DNA of 41,880 nt from Oceanospirillaceae bacterium (GTDB taxonomy: Bacteria > Pseudomonadota > Gammaproteobacteria > Pseudomonadales > Balneatricaceae). Below the pieces are notes generated by a model that was not told where the DNA came from, made no database searches, and saw only the letters and a program-made list of their open reading frames with translations. Shown in pieces: positions 16,307-25,286 of the stretch (position 1 is the stretch's first letter; every line of letters begins with the position of its first letter). Position numbers and translations under genes: made by a program. The stretch is taken from the NCBI GenBank assembly GCA_002686055.1, contig NYZU01000007.1, positions 3,858-45,737 on the forward strand, in the 5' to 3' direction.

Positions 16307-17530
16307 TTATGGCTTATGCTTTTTGAAAGTTTCGATAATTCTTTGTGCCATCACTTGTACTGGCACTTGCTGCTGCATCGCACTTTGTTGTAACTGACGA
16401 TGAGCAGAAGCTTCATCTAATTTTAGATTTTCTTGCAGAATCGCTTTGGCCTGCTCAGTTAATTTACGTATTTTTAAAGCATCACGGGCAGACTTAAGAT
16501 CCGCTTCCAAGATATCAATTTTTTTACGTTGATCGTGCAATACCTTATATATTGGATGTGAAGGATTGGATACGGACAGAGTTACGTCGCTATTTATAGC
16601 TAGGGATAATTGCTTTTCAATAGTCTTATTATTTTGCAAGGCAGACTTAATGCGCTCATCACAAAGAACTTGTAACTCATGCAATGATGCCTGCTCAATA
16701 ATATGCAGCTGATCCATATAATCCGTTGCCTTGGTGTACCATTCTTCGGCAATTTGCGGATCAATATCAGCTTTGCTAAACAACTTATTACGCACGTCTC
16801 TTAGGCGATTTAAGACTTCATGTTGTGGGCCTTTTATCAGGGCTGAAAATCTTGCTTGTTGATCATCCGTCGCGGTTTGTTGAAAACCCTCAAAGACTTC
16901 ATCAATTTTCTCAGTGAGTTGTTTTAATCGCTCTTGTAGACGTTCAACAAAATAACCACGGGCAAAACCTATGGCGGTCCAGCCACGTTCTTGTGCGACT
17001 AATTCTTTGCCTTGAATAAGATGGAATAGCGCACTTAAGGCACGGGTTAATTTAGGGTCCGATGCTAGATAGGCCACTTCAAATATAACTTGAATTAGCT
17101 TTTCAATAATCCAACTTAATTCCTGAGTAGAATCGGCTGGCTGAATGGCGAAGGTTTTTATCCGTTCCCGCAAACCATATATAGCATCAATTGCCCAAAA
17201 TGCCTCGCCCACAGCATTGAGTAGTGCCGGGCTAATCACATCTTTTTGGGACTGCTCGTAAAGGGATTGGAAAGCCTGGCGAAACTCAGTAATAGCCTTA
17301 TCTGAAAGCTGCGCTTGATCAAACAAAGTATATTGTTTGGACTTATCTTGGGTAACTAGGTAAATATTGCTAAGGCCACGCTCATGCTGCAAGTTATAAA
17401 TTAACTCACTAATTAACGCCACCCACTGTAGGCTGAGTTTTAGATTATTCAGGTTGTAGGTTTCCGCATGTTTCGCAGCGATAACAAAATGTCGCGCAGA
17501 AATTTGGGAAGAAGCCTGTTGCTTACTCAT
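16307..17530 (-). CDS. nasR: Nitrate/nitrite-responsive antiterminator NasR (NIT + ANTAR)
   Basis: A cytoplasmic RNA-binding regulator. Residues from about 20 to 270 (WVALISELIYNLQHERGLSN at the front) match the all-helical nitrate/nitrite-sensing NIT domain. The last ~55 residues (LTEQAKAILQENLKLDEASA then VMAQRIIETF) are an ANTAR domain, which binds hexaloop hairpins and prevents intrinsic termination. I place the start at the ATG at 17530 (407 residues), with AAGG just upstream; the longer frame to 17590 adds an unlikely hydrophobic tail. It lies between nasC and nirB. Three leader terminators in this window are its obvious targets. Confidence 0.93.
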   Translation of the reverse strand: MSKQQASSQISARHFVIAAKHAETYNLNNLKLSLQWVALISELIYNLQHERGLSNIYLVTQDKSKQYTLFDQAQLSDKAITEFRQAFQSLYEQSQKDVISPALLNAVGEAFWAIDAIYGLRERIKTFAIQPADSTQELSWIIEKLIQVIFEVAYLASDPKLTRALSALFHLIQGKELVAQERGWTAIGFARGYFVERLQERLKQLTEKIDEVFEGFQQTATDDQQARFSALIKGPQHEVLNRLRDVRNKLFSKADIDPQIAEEWYTKATDYMDQLHIIEQASLHELQVLCDERIKSALQNNKTIEKQLSLAINSDVTLSVSNPSHPIYKVLHDQRKKIDILEADLKSARDALKIRKLTEQAKAILQENLKLDEASAHRQLQQSAMQQQVPVQVMAQRIIETFKKHKP

Positions 17531-17654
17531 AAAGCCTTCAATTTGGTAATACAAATAATATCTTGGTAACAAGACGCCATTGGCGTACAAGAATAAAGGT
17601 TATCTTTTGAGCTGAATTTTGGCAATGCTTTCGTGATTAGTCACACTAATACAC

Positions 17655-17660
17655 ATTATA
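17655..17660 (-). promoter_or_regulatory. Possible -10 element of a nasR promoter
   Basis: A perfect TATAAT on the minus strand in the 172-bp gap between nasC and nasR, with no good -35. It would allow nasR expression independent of the attenuated nasFEDC transcript, which is needed if NasR is to be present before induction. Weak evidence. Confidence 0.3.
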
Positions 17661-17702
17661 AAATAGGACAAATAGGGACGATTGTTTATGCTTTAAAGAT
17701 AA

Positions 17703-18926
17703 TTAGCCAAAAGCGAGGCTCTGGGATGCCTGAGCATTTACTGGGTCGGTGGCTTGGAATAGTTCACTTACTTGTGGACTCATAGTGGTATTACCAAACA
17801 GGATGGCACCCACTAGTTGCCCTTCCGCATACCAGAAGCGCCGGTATTCCTGTTGCTCTGCATCAAGATAATAGGCTGTTTCATCGGTAGCCGAGATATC
17901 GCCACAAGAATAAAGATCAATACCACTGATTTTAAGTTGCGTGGCGATGGGCTTATCTTGGTAGTTTGCTATTTGGCCTGCCAATCTTGCGGCCAACACC
18001 TTACATTGATCCCAAATAGGGGCTACCAGACCATATGTATTGCCCTCAAATTCAATACATTCACCCACAGCATAAATATTGTTATCCGAGGTTTGCATAC
18101 CTGCATCAACTAAAATGCCTTTATTAGTCGCCATACCCGATACTTTAGCAAGCTCACTATTGGGCGTAATGCCTAAGGCAAATACCACCAAGTCAGCATT
18201 GAGCTGGGTATCATTGTCTAAAGTTACTGAGGTCACTCTGCCTGCTGGCGCATGGATATGCTTGATGGTCGAATTGGTTTTTATATCTAAGCCACGTTGC
18301 TCTAAGACTTGTCTTAATAAGTTACTGGCACTGGCATCTAACTGTCGGTTTAGCAAGTAGTCTGAACGGTGTAACAAGGTTACTGCCATACCCAATTTTC
18401 TTAACCCTTCAGCTGCTTCCAAGCCAAGAAAACCACCACCTACAACGATCGCTTGCTTAGCTTGTAAAGCGGTTTGCTGCATTAACTCAACGTCGCGAGT
18501 ATTACGAAAGGTCATTACCCCTTCGGCATCCCTATTTTCAAGGCTGGGCTTGACGGGACTTGCGCCCGTTGCGAAAACAAGTTTTTGATATTGGTAACGG
18601 GTGCCCTGATCATCTTCAATCCAACATTTATGACGATTAATCTGTAGCACTCGTCGACCCACAATTTGCTTGGTAACAGCAAGTATAGCGTTAGGCAAAG
18701 TCAACTCTATTTGCTCAGGTGGAATTTCCTCAGCTAATAAAGGCGACAACATGATGCGATTATAGGCAGGGCGTTGTTCTTCACCAACAACAGCAATCGA
18801 ACTCGGTATATGGCCATGACTGGCAAGGTCACATAGCAGCCTATGGGCTGCCGGACCATTACCAATCACAATCAGTTCAAAGTGTTTGTGGCTGTCAACT
18901 TTAGGCAGAGACTTGTTTAGGCTCAT
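17703..18926 (-). CDS. nasC: FAD/NAD(P)-dependent reductase, electron donor to nitrate reductase (NasC-like)
   Basis: A 407-residue pyridine nucleotide-disulfide-type reductase resembling the N-terminal half of NirB. The FAD-binding motif is VIGNGPAAHRLL (about residues 21-32), the NAD-binding motif is VVGGGFLGLEAAEGL, and the second FAD motif is NIYAVGECIEF. In Klebsiella nasFEDCBA the nasC product passes NADH electrons to the NasA catalytic subunit. Position after nasD supports the same role, although nasA itself is divergent here. The start overlaps nasD by 26 bp, suggesting translational coupling. A role as an additional nitrite reductase flavoprotein cannot be excluded. Confidence 0.8.
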   Translation of the reverse strand: MSLNKSLPKVDSHKHFELIVIGNGPAAHRLLCDLASHGHIPSSIAVVGEEQRPAYNRIMLSPLLAEEIPPEQIELTLPNAILAVTKQIVGRRVLQINRHKCWIEDDQGTRYQYQKLVFATGASPVKPSLENRDAEGVMTFRNTRDVELMQQTALQAKQAIVVGGGFLGLEAAEGLRKLGMAVTLLHRSDYLLNRQLDASASNLLRQVLEQRGLDIKTNSTIKHIHAPAGRVTSVTLDNDTQLNADLVVFALGITPNSELAKVSGMATNKGILVDAGMQTSDNNIYAVGECIEFEGNTYGLVAPIWDQCKVLAARLAGQIANYQDKPIATQLKISGIDLYSCGDISATDETAYYLDAEQQEYRRFWYAEGQLVGAILFGNTTMSPQVSELFQATDPVNAQASQSLAFG

Positions 18927-19767
18927 CAGCTTTACTAGCCACTTTGGAGAGATTAGTTTGGGCCGGATTAATCGGCTCTACCTTTTTTTGCTTTTCGTAC
19001 AGGAAGGAAAGTACTTGCTGACGGTAACTGTTGTATTTCTCATGATCTGCAAGAGCAATACGGTCCCTTGGGCGCTCCAGTTCAATATCCAGTACTTCAC
19101 CAACTGTAGCTGATGGACCATTGGTCATCATCACTATACGATCGGACAAGAGTACAGCTTCATCCACATCATGGGTGATCATAATAACTGTATTACCCAA
19201 AGTGGCCTGAATCTCCATAAGCGAGTCCTGCAGATGGGCTCGGGTCAAGGCATCGAGAGCGCCAAACGGCTCGTCCATAAGTAACACACTGGGCTCCATC
19301 GCTAACGCTCGAGCAATACCCACACGCTGTTTCATACCACCAGATATTTCATCGGGGCGTTTATCCAAGGCGTGTGACATATGCACTAAGCTAAGGTTGT
19401 GCTCAATCCATTCTTTCATTTCGGCTTTTGATTTCTTGCCTTTAAATACCTGTTTTACAGCCAGTTCAACATTTTGGTAAGTTGTTAACCATGGCAGCAA
19501 AGAATGGTTCTGAAACACAACTGCCCTTTCTGGGCCAGGCTCGGTCACCACTTTTGAATCAAGGAGAACACCACCTTTGGTGGCTTGATACAGCCCTGCA
19601 ACAATATTGAGGACTGTCGACTTACCACAACCAGAGTGGCCAATAAGGGAGATAAATTCACCCTTTTTAATCTTTAAATTGACATTATCGAGTGCCTGAA
19701 AAGGCCCATTAGGCGTTGGGAACTCGATTGAGACACCGCTTATTTCTAGGTGAGCTTTGCTATTCAT
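18901..19767 (-). CDS. nasD: Nitrate ABC transporter ATP-binding protein
   Basis: A 288-residue ABC ATPase of the NrtD/SsuB/TauB group, with Walker A GHSGCGKST, signature ISGGMKQRVGIARALA and Walker B VLLMDEPFGALD. It lacks the C-terminal NrtA-like extension seen in NrtC. Lying directly after the permease and binding-protein genes, it energises nitrate/nitrite import. The C-terminal ~40 residues beyond the conserved core are low-complexity and charged. Confidence 0.92.
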   Translation of the reverse strand: MNSKAHLEISGVSIEFPTPNGPFQALDNVNLKIKKGEFISLIGHSGCGKSTVLNIVAGLYQATKGGVLLDSKVVTEPGPERAVVFQNHSLLPWLTTYQNVELAVKQVFKGKKSKAEMKEWIEHNLSLVHMSHALDKRPDEISGGMKQRVGIARALAMEPSVLLMDEPFGALDALTRAHLQDSLMEIQATLGNTVIMITHDVDEAVLLSDRIVMMTNGPSATVGEVLDIELERPRDRIALADHEKYNSYRQQVLSFLYEKQKKVEPINPAQTNLSKVASKADEPKQVSA

Positions 19768-19777
19768 AACTAATTCC

Positions 19778-20773
19778 TCAACGTGCTACCGATGTTTTAT
19801 CCCATGACAACCAACGTTGTAGCATTAACATCATGCGATCCAAACAAAATCCAATTAGACCAATGACTACCACGGCAACCATAATGCGACCCAATGAGTT
19901 GGAGCTACCATTCTGGAACTCGTCCCACACAAACTTACCAAGCCCAGGGTTTTGCGCGAGCATTTCTGCGGCAATCAATACCATCCAAGCAATACCTAAA
20001 GACAAGCGCATACCGGTAAAAATCATGGGAACGGATGAAGGTAAGACAATTTTAAGCACATGGGTCAACCAATTAAGGCGTAGTACTTGTGATACATTCT
20101 GTAAATCACTGCTAATGCTTGATACCCCAACGGAAGTATTCAACAGTGTCGGCCATAGACAACAGAGACTGACCGTTATCAAAGAAGTGATAAAGGATTT
20201 GGCAAACATGGGATCTTCACTAACGTATACCGCACTTACCACCATAGTGACCAAGGGCAGCCAAGCTAGTGGCGATACCGGTTTGAATATTTGAATAATC
20301 GGGTTCAGCGCTGAATTTAACGAGCTACTTAAGCCAATACATATGCCTAATGGCACAGCAATCAGGGTTGCTAGAATAAATCCCGCAAGTACAGTAATTA
20401 GACTCGTACCAATTTGGTCAATAAAAGTGGGTCGACCGTTGTATTCACGCCATTTTACCGGAGCATTTGGATCCTTCGCTAAGCGCTTGGCATTTCGCTC
20501 TTCTTGTCTTTCATAAAAAGCGGTAGCGCGGGCGCGTTCCTCTAAATGCTCAGAAATAAGATTTTGTGATTGTTGCAATACTTCAACAGGGCCTGGAAAT
20601 TTTCCTAATGAAGTGTCAACTTGTTTGGCACCAATATTCCAAATAAGCATAAAAATCACCAAACCAATAATAGGTAAGGCAACGATGCGTAAAAAGTTAT
20701 TAAACTTTTCGTCTAAGTTTTGTAACATGCTTGCACTTTTGTCCGTCTGTAAAGTGAGTTTTGATGTACTCAT
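19778..20773 (-). CDS. nasE: Nitrate ABC transporter permease
   Basis: A 331-residue NrtB/NasE-type permease. The first membrane segment (PIIGLVIFMLIWNIGA) is followed by a long soluble insertion with an EER/KRLAKDP segment characteristic of this family, then four to five further segments and the conserved EAA-type loop. It sits 10 bp upstream of nasD and 41 bp after nasF. Confidence 0.92.
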   Translation of the reverse strand: MSTSKLTLQTDKSASMLQNLDEKFNNFLRIVALPIIGLVIFMLIWNIGAKQVDTSLGKFPGPVEVLQQSQNLISEHLEERARATAFYERQEERNAKRLAKDPNAPVKWREYNGRPTFIDQIGTSLITVLAGFILATLIAVPLGICIGLSSSLNSALNPIIQIFKPVSPLAWLPLVTMVVSAVYVSEDPMFAKSFITSLITVSLCCLWPTLLNTSVGVSSISSDLQNVSQVLRLNWLTHVLKIVLPSSVPMIFTGMRLSLGIAWMVLIAAEMLAQNPGLGKFVWDEFQNGSSNSLGRIMVAVVVIGLIGFCLDRMMLMLQRWLSWDKTSVAR

Positions 20774-20814
20774 AGGGCAACCCCTTGCCCCAGCAGAGCT
20801 GGGGCAATCATAAT

Positions 20815-22188
20815 TTAGATTTGGTCATCACCTTTTAGGCCAATCTCTAGACTTTCTAGATAGGCATTAGGCTGTGTACCATCGAAAACGATACCGTCAA
20901 TAAAATCATCCTGTGGTGGACGGAAACCATCTTCAGTACCGAAGTCTGGGAAATCTTTCGCATCCATTATGCCCTCGTCAATCAGTGACTGGGCAGCAAC
21001 TGCATAGATATCAGGACGGTATACTTTTTTCGCCATCTCCATAAACCATTCGTCGCTCTTAGGCTCTGCAATCTGACCCCAACGACGCATTTGGGATAGA
21101 TACCAAACCGCATCTGAGTAGTATGGATAGGTAGCGTTATAGCGGAAGAATACGTTAAAGTCTGGAACTTCACGCTTATCCCCTTTCTCATATTCAAAGG
21201 TACCCGTCATGGAGTTAGCAATAACGTCATAGTCAGCACCCACGTAATAAGGCTTGGAAAGAATTTCCACCGCTTCTGGGCGGTTAGCGTTATTATTTTC
21301 ATCCAACCAATGAGCAGCGCGAATCATGGCACGCACAACGGCTAGGTGAGTATTGGGGTATTCTTCAGCCCAAGATTTGGAAACACCAAATACCTTCTCT
21401 GGGTTGTTTTTCCAGATTTCATAGTCGGTAATAACCGGTACACCAATACCTTTAAATACAGCCTGCTGGTTCCAAGGTTCACCTACACAATAGCCTGAGA
21501 TAGTGCCAGCTTCCAAAGTGGCGGGCATTTGTGGCGGTGGGGTAACAGATAGCAAAGTATCGGCATCAATTTGTCCTGAGGTGTCACCTTTATGAGGCGC
21601 ATAAAAACCAGGGTGAATACCACCTGCTGCTAACCAGTAACGCAATTCATAGTTGTGCGTGGATACTGGGAATACCATGCCCATATTAAAAGGCTTACCT
21701 TCATCTTTGTATTGCTCAATTACTGGCTTAAGGGCCGTGGAGCTAATTGGGTGAACTGGCTTTCCATCACTGCCCACGGGAATATGTTTCTTCATTTCTT
21801 CCCATACAGAGTTGGATACAGTAATACCATTACCATTTAAGTCCATACTAAAGGCGGTGATAATATCTGCCTGAGTACCGTAACCAATGGTCGCGCCCAA
21901 TGGCTGACCAGCGAGCATATGAGCACCGTCCAACTGACCATCAATTACGCGATCCAGAAGTACTTTCCAGTTGGCTTGGGCTTCCAGCTCAACAAATAAG
22001 CCTTCATCTTCAAAAAACCCTTTTTCGTAGGCAACGGCTAAAGGTGCCATATCTGTCAGTTTGATAAAGCCAAACTTAAGATCTTCTTTTTCCGGATAAC
22101 CGATTTCAGCAAAAGCCGAAGTGGCCAGTGATAAGCATGCGACCAATGAAAATGTCTCTAGTCGCTTGCCAAATTTGTGTAGCTTCAT
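20815..22188 (-). CDS. nasF: Nitrate ABC transporter substrate-binding protein
   Basis: A 457-residue NrtA/NasF-type periplasmic protein, with an N-terminal signal peptide ending near SAFA (residues ~15-27) followed by [32 protein letters not shown] and [17 protein letters not shown], all hallmark segments. The length is typical. AAGGAGC lies 5 bp before the ATG. It is the first gene of nasFEDC; its leader carries a sigma-54 promoter, an ANTAR-type hairpin and an intrinsic terminator. Confidence 0.95.
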   Translation of the reverse strand: MKLHKFGKRLETFSLVACLSLATSAFAEIGYPEKEDLKFGFIKLTDMAPLAVAYEKGFFEDEGLFVELEAQANWKVLLDRVIDGQLDGAHMLAGQPLGATIGYGTQADIITAFSMDLNGNGITVSNSVWEEMKKHIPVGSDGKPVHPISSTALKPVIEQYKDEGKPFNMGMVFPVSTHNYELRYWLAAGGIHPGFYAPHKGDTSGQIDADTLLSVTPPPQMPATLEAGTISGYCVGEPWNQQAVFKGIGVPVITDYEIWKNNPEKVFGVSKSWAEEYPNTHLAVVRAMIRAAHWLDENNNANRPEAVEILSKPYYVGADYDVIANSMTGTFEYEKGDKREVPDFNVFFRYNATYPYYSDAVWYLSQMRRWGQIAEPKSDEWFMEMAKKVYRPDIYAVAAQSLIDEGIMDAKDFPDFGTEDGFRPPQDDFIDGIVFDGTQPNAYLESLEIGLKGDDQI

Positions 22189-22203
22189 GTTTAGCTCCTT
22201 AAT

Positions 22204-22264
22204 AAAAAAAATAGGCGCCGCACATAAGGAAAGTGAAGAATGCTTCCCTTATTGTGTAGCGCCT
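22204..22264 (-). terminator. Leader terminator (attenuator) in front of nasF
   Basis: A long hairpin (22213-22264) with end stem AGGCGC/GCGCCT and a nearly continuous upper stem, followed on the minus strand by seven T residues. It ends about 16 nt before nasF, within the untranslated leader, and so is an attenuator rather than the end of a gene. Confidence 0.88.
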
Positions 22265-22269
22265 TTGCT
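22258..22269 (-). promoter_or_regulatory. Candidate ANTAR (NasR) RNA hairpin, nasF leader
   Basis: On the minus strand AGC-AAAGGC-GCT forms a 3-bp stem with a hexaloop having A at position 1 and G at position 4. Its 3' half overlaps the first bases of the terminator stem, so forming one should prevent full formation of the other. A second hairpin, GGTGA/TCACC at 22277-22291, lies just upstream, with a 5-nt loop. Confidence 0.55.
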
Positions 22270-22312
22270 TTTAGTTGGTGAGAGTGTCACCTAAATGTAC
22301 TGTCACATGTAT

Positions 22313-22328
22313 TGCAAATAAGATGCCA
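22313..22328 (-). promoter_or_regulatory. Sigma-54 promoter of nasFEDC
   Basis: The minus strand reads TGGCATCTTATTTGCA, with GG and GC 10 bp apart and two mismatches to the -24/-12 consensus. Transcription should start near 22302, giving a leader of about 114 nt. Confidence 0.8.
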
Positions 22329-22435
22329 TGTTTTAAATTTATATATAAATCAATCAGTTAATTATTTTAAGCTATTTTCTCTAGCCTCTTTACTCAGCCA
22401 TGAGTATCTATAGGCTCCCAATTTTGGAACATCCG

Positions 22436-22452
22436 TGCCCACAAATGGTGCA
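22436..22452. promoter_or_regulatory. NtrC binding site between nasF and nasA
   Basis: TGCCCACAAATGGTGCA has a complete right half-site TGGTGCA and a partly conserved left half relative to TGCACYW4TGGTGCA. It lies between the divergent sigma-54 promoters, about 140 bp from the nasF start and 95 bp from the nasA start, so one enhancer could serve both. Confidence 0.6.
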
Positions 22453-22514
22453 GTAATTGGGCGCCTATTAATTTAAATAACCTATTTAGCCTTGTTTTAG
22501 TAGAAAACTGCAGT

Positions 22515-22530
22515 TGGTGTAAATCTTGCT
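22515..22530 (+). promoter_or_regulatory. Sigma-54 promoter of nasA
   Basis: TGGTGTAAATCTTGCT has GG and GC separated by 10 bp and a full TTGC box at -12. The predicted start is near 22541, about 78 nt upstream of the nasA ATG. Confidence 0.75.
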
Positions 22531-22551
22531 TACAATTAAATAACAATTTTT

Positions 22552-22563
22552 GGCAATGAAGCC
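22552..22563 (+). promoter_or_regulatory. Candidate ANTAR (NasR) RNA hairpin, nasA leader
   Basis: GGC-AATGAA-GCC forms a 3-bp stem with a hexaloop having A at position 1 and G at position 4. Its last two bases are the first two of the terminator stem, so the two structures compete. Confidence 0.55.
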
Positions 22564-22603
22564 TGTTTTACTCTCAAGATTTGGGGGTGGGACAGGTTTT
22601 TTT
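22562..22603 (+). terminator. Leader terminator (attenuator) in front of nasA
   Basis: Positions 22562-22576 pair with 22582-22596 over 15 bp if G-U pairs are allowed (ends CCTGT and ACAGG), followed by TTTTTTTATTTT. It lies wholly within the leader and shows that the upstream in-frame TTG at 22550 is not the nasA start. Confidence 0.8.
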
Positions 22604-22618
22604 ATTTTGAGTAATATA

Positions 22619-25249
22619 ATGACCATTAAGTCGACATGTCCTTATTGTGGTGTTGGTTGCGGCATCACTATAGAACAGCAAACGAATCACATTAGTATTA
22701 TTGGTGATAACAAGCATCCAGCAAACTATGGCAAGTTATGTGTTAAAGGAAGTAACTTGGCCGACACCTTAGGTAAACACGATCGTTTAACTGAGCCCAG
22801 CATCGACGGCCAAGGGACTTCCTGGGATGTCGCTATTGCCAAAATAAGCTCAGCCATTAGTCAGTCTGTAGCTAAATATGGTCCAGACTCCGTGGCTATG
22901 TACCTATCAGGGCAGTTGTTAACGGAAGACTATTACGTCGCCAATAAATTTATGAAGGGCTATATAGGCACAGCCAATGTAGATACCAATTCTCGACTTT
23001 GTATGGCCTCCAGTGTGGTTGGCCATAAACGAGCCTTTGGCGAAGACCTCGTACCGGGTAATTATACGGATTTTGATGCCGCTGAATTGATTGTCTTTGT
23101 TGGCTCAAATGCAGCCTGGAACCATCCCATTATTTATCAGCGTATTTGCCAAGCCAAAAATCGCAATCCTGACCTTAAAGTAGTGGTCATTGACCCTAAA
23201 CAAACCGCCACCGCAGATATCGCTGACCTGCACCTTGCCATTAGGCCAGGTAGTGATAGCCTGCTATTTAATGCTTTATTAGCCTATATTGCCGATTCGA
23301 CTAGCTTTAACCAAGCCTATGTAGATCAGTTTACTAATGGCTTTGAGCAAGCATTAACAACTGCTCAAGAAGATATTTTTGATCAAGCAGACTTGTTAAC
23401 TAAATTAGATATATCCGCTACTGACTTACAGGATTTTCTTGAACTATTTGCTCGTTACGACAAAACGATTACCCTTTACTCACAAGGCATAAATCAATCC
23501 TCCAGTGGTTCAGACAAGGTCAATGCCATTCTTAATTGTCATCTAGCTACTGGGCGCATTGGCAAACCCGGAATGGGACCCCTTTCACTAACTGGTCAGC
23601 CTAATGCCATGGGTGGTCGAGAAGTCGGTGGTCTAGCCAATCAGTTAGCTGCCCATGAGGACTTTAGTGATCCCGTCGGCATACAACGTATTGAAGAGTT
23701 TTGGCAAGCGCCTAATATAGCCAAGACTGAGGGCGCCAAGGCAGTGGATCTTTTTCATGCCCTAGAAACAGGCGCTATCAAAATAGTCTGGATTATGGGC
23801 ACTAATCCAGTGGTCAGCATGCCCAACGCCAATCAGATTAAACGTGCTTTAGCCAAGGCTGACCTTGTCATTGTCTCCGAGTCCATGGCAGCAACAGACA
23901 CCTTGGATTATGCCGATATTGTTTTACCTGCTAGCACATGGAGTGAAAAGCAAGGCACAGTTACCAATTCTGATCGCCTTATTAGCCGCCAACGTGGCTT
24001 TATTCCCCCCCCAGGCCAAGCCAAGCATGATTGGTGGGCTATAGTTGAAGTGGCTCGTCATATGGGTTTTGCCGAGGCCTTTGACTTTACTAGCCCAGCA
24101 GATATTTTCCGCGAGCATGCGGCACTGAGTGGTTTTAAAAACAATGGCCGGCGGCTATTTGATATAAGCGCCTTAGCCACATTAACGGATGCGCAATATG
24201 AAGCTTTAACACCACTCAGATGGCCAGTCACCAGTGCCCATCCAAATGGTTGTGACCACATCCTGAATAATGGCATTTTCCCCACACCTGATAGCCGCGC
24301 GCGTTTTCTTTCCATAAGCCATCGCCAACCAGAGCAACCGCCCAATAAGGCCATGCCCTTTATTCTGAACACCGGGCGAATTCGCGACCAATGGCACACC
24401 ATGACACGTACGGGGCGTGCGGCTAAATTAATGCAACATCGTCGGGAACCCTTTGTGGATATCAATCCAACTGATGCTAAGAAATTATCCATTAAAGAGG
24501 GCCAGTTACTCTGCTTACAACATCAATCACAAGGCACTATTGTTGTGCGGGCACATTTAGACAAGGGGCAACGCCAAGGAGAACTCTTTGTACCCATGCA
24601 CTGGACCGATAGATTTGCCAGTAACGCTCGTATTAATCAATTAATCGAACCCAAAACCGACCCTTTTTCTGGCCAACCTGAATCAAAACAAGGTCGTGTT
24701 GCGATCCAGCCATTTAGAGCCAAAGTCTATGGTACCTTGGTTACAGACAAACCCCTTACTGACGATCAATTAGCTCACTTCACCTATTGGTCTAAAGCCC
24801 CCTTGCCCCAGCACTTTATTTACTATTTTGCTAGTGAGTCTAGGGCTGATGAGTTACATCAATGGAGTGAAGAAATACTTGGTCATCCTACTATAGCCGC
24901 TGGGGACGGGCTATCAGGTGATCAACGCTATGCTTGGATCAAAGATAAGCAATTACAAAGCTTAATGGTGGTGGCTAAAGAAGATGCGTTACCGGATATG
25001 GCTTGGATAGAAGAAATCTTGTTAGCGCCCATAAACAGTGAGAACAGATCCAATATTCTGGCCCTAAAACCGGCTACTGGGGTTGATGCTGGCCCAGTTA
25101 TTTGTAGCTGTTTTCAAGTGCGTAAAGCCCAAATCAATAGTGCCATTGAAAATGGCTGTAAGAGTCTTGAAGCACTGCAAGCAAAACTAAAATGTGGGAC
25201 CAATTGTGGCTCTTGTTTGCCTGAAGTGAAGGGGCTGTTTAACCCATAA
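22619..25249 (+). CDS. nasA: Assimilatory nitrate reductase catalytic subunit
   Basis: A cytoplasmic molybdopterin (bis-MGD) enzyme of 876 residues that reduces nitrate to nitrite. The N-terminal [4Fe-4S] ligands are Cys7, Cys10 and Cys14 (CPYCGVGC) and the Cys of LCVKG. The molybdopterin domains contain SRLCMASSV, GPLSLTGQPNAMGGREVGG and MGTNPVVSMPN. The C-terminus carries a BFD-type [2Fe-2S] domain (CSCFQVRKA, then CGTNCGSCLP), as in Klebsiella NasA. ATG at 22619 is preferred over TTG at 22550 because the intervening bases form a leader terminator and the iron-sulfur motif then sits at the usual distance from the start. It is divergent from nasFEDC. Confidence 0.95.
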   Translation: MTIKSTCPYCGVGCGITIEQQTNHISIIGDNKHPANYGKLCVKGSNLADTLGKHDRLTEPSIDGQGTSWDVAIAKISSAISQSVAKYGPDSVAMYLSGQLLTEDYYVANKFMKGYIGTANVDTNSRLCMASSVVGHKRAFGEDLVPGNYTDFDAAELIVFVGSNAAWNHPIIYQRICQAKNRNPDLKVVVIDPKQTATADIADLHLAIRPGSDSLLFNALLAYIADSTSFNQAYVDQFTNGFEQALTTAQEDIFDQADLLTKLDISATDLQDFLELFARYDKTITLYSQGINQSSSGSDKVNAILNCHLATGRIGKPGMGPLSLTGQPNAMGGREVGGLANQLAAHEDFSDPVGIQRIEEFWQAPNIAKTEGAKAVDLFHALETGAIKIVWIMGTNPVVSMPNANQIKRALAKADLVIVSESMAATDTLDYADIVLPASTWSEKQGTVTNSDRLISRQRGFIPPPGQAKHDWWAIVEVARHMGFAEAFDFTSPADIFREHAALSGFKNNGRRLFDISALATLTDAQYEALTPLRWPVTSAHPNGCDHILNNGIFPTPDSRARFLSISHRQPEQPPNKAMPFILNTGRIRDQWHTMTRTGRAAKLMQHRREPFVDINPTDAKKLSIKEGQLLCLQHQSQGTIVVRAHLDKGQRQGELFVPMHWTDRFASNARINQLIEPKTDPFSGQPESKQGRVAIQPFRAKVYGTLVTDKPLTDDQLAHFTYWSKAPLPQHFIYYFASESRADELHQWSEEILGHPTIAAGDGLSGDQRYAWIKDKQLQSLMVVAKEDALPDMAWIEEILLAPINSENRSNILALKPATGVDAGPVICSCFQVRKAQINSAIENGCKSLEALQAKLKCGTNCGSCLPEVKGLFNP

Positions 25250-25286
25250 AAAATTTAATGTGTTTGATATTTCCTGGTTTGGGTAG

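Noticed and set aside
22295-22308. ATGT/ACAT hairpin with a hexaloop as a first ANTAR hairpin of the nasF leader
   Set aside because: It straddles or precedes the start predicted from the sigma-54 promoter at 22313-22328, so most of it would not be transcribed, and its loop lacks A1/G4.
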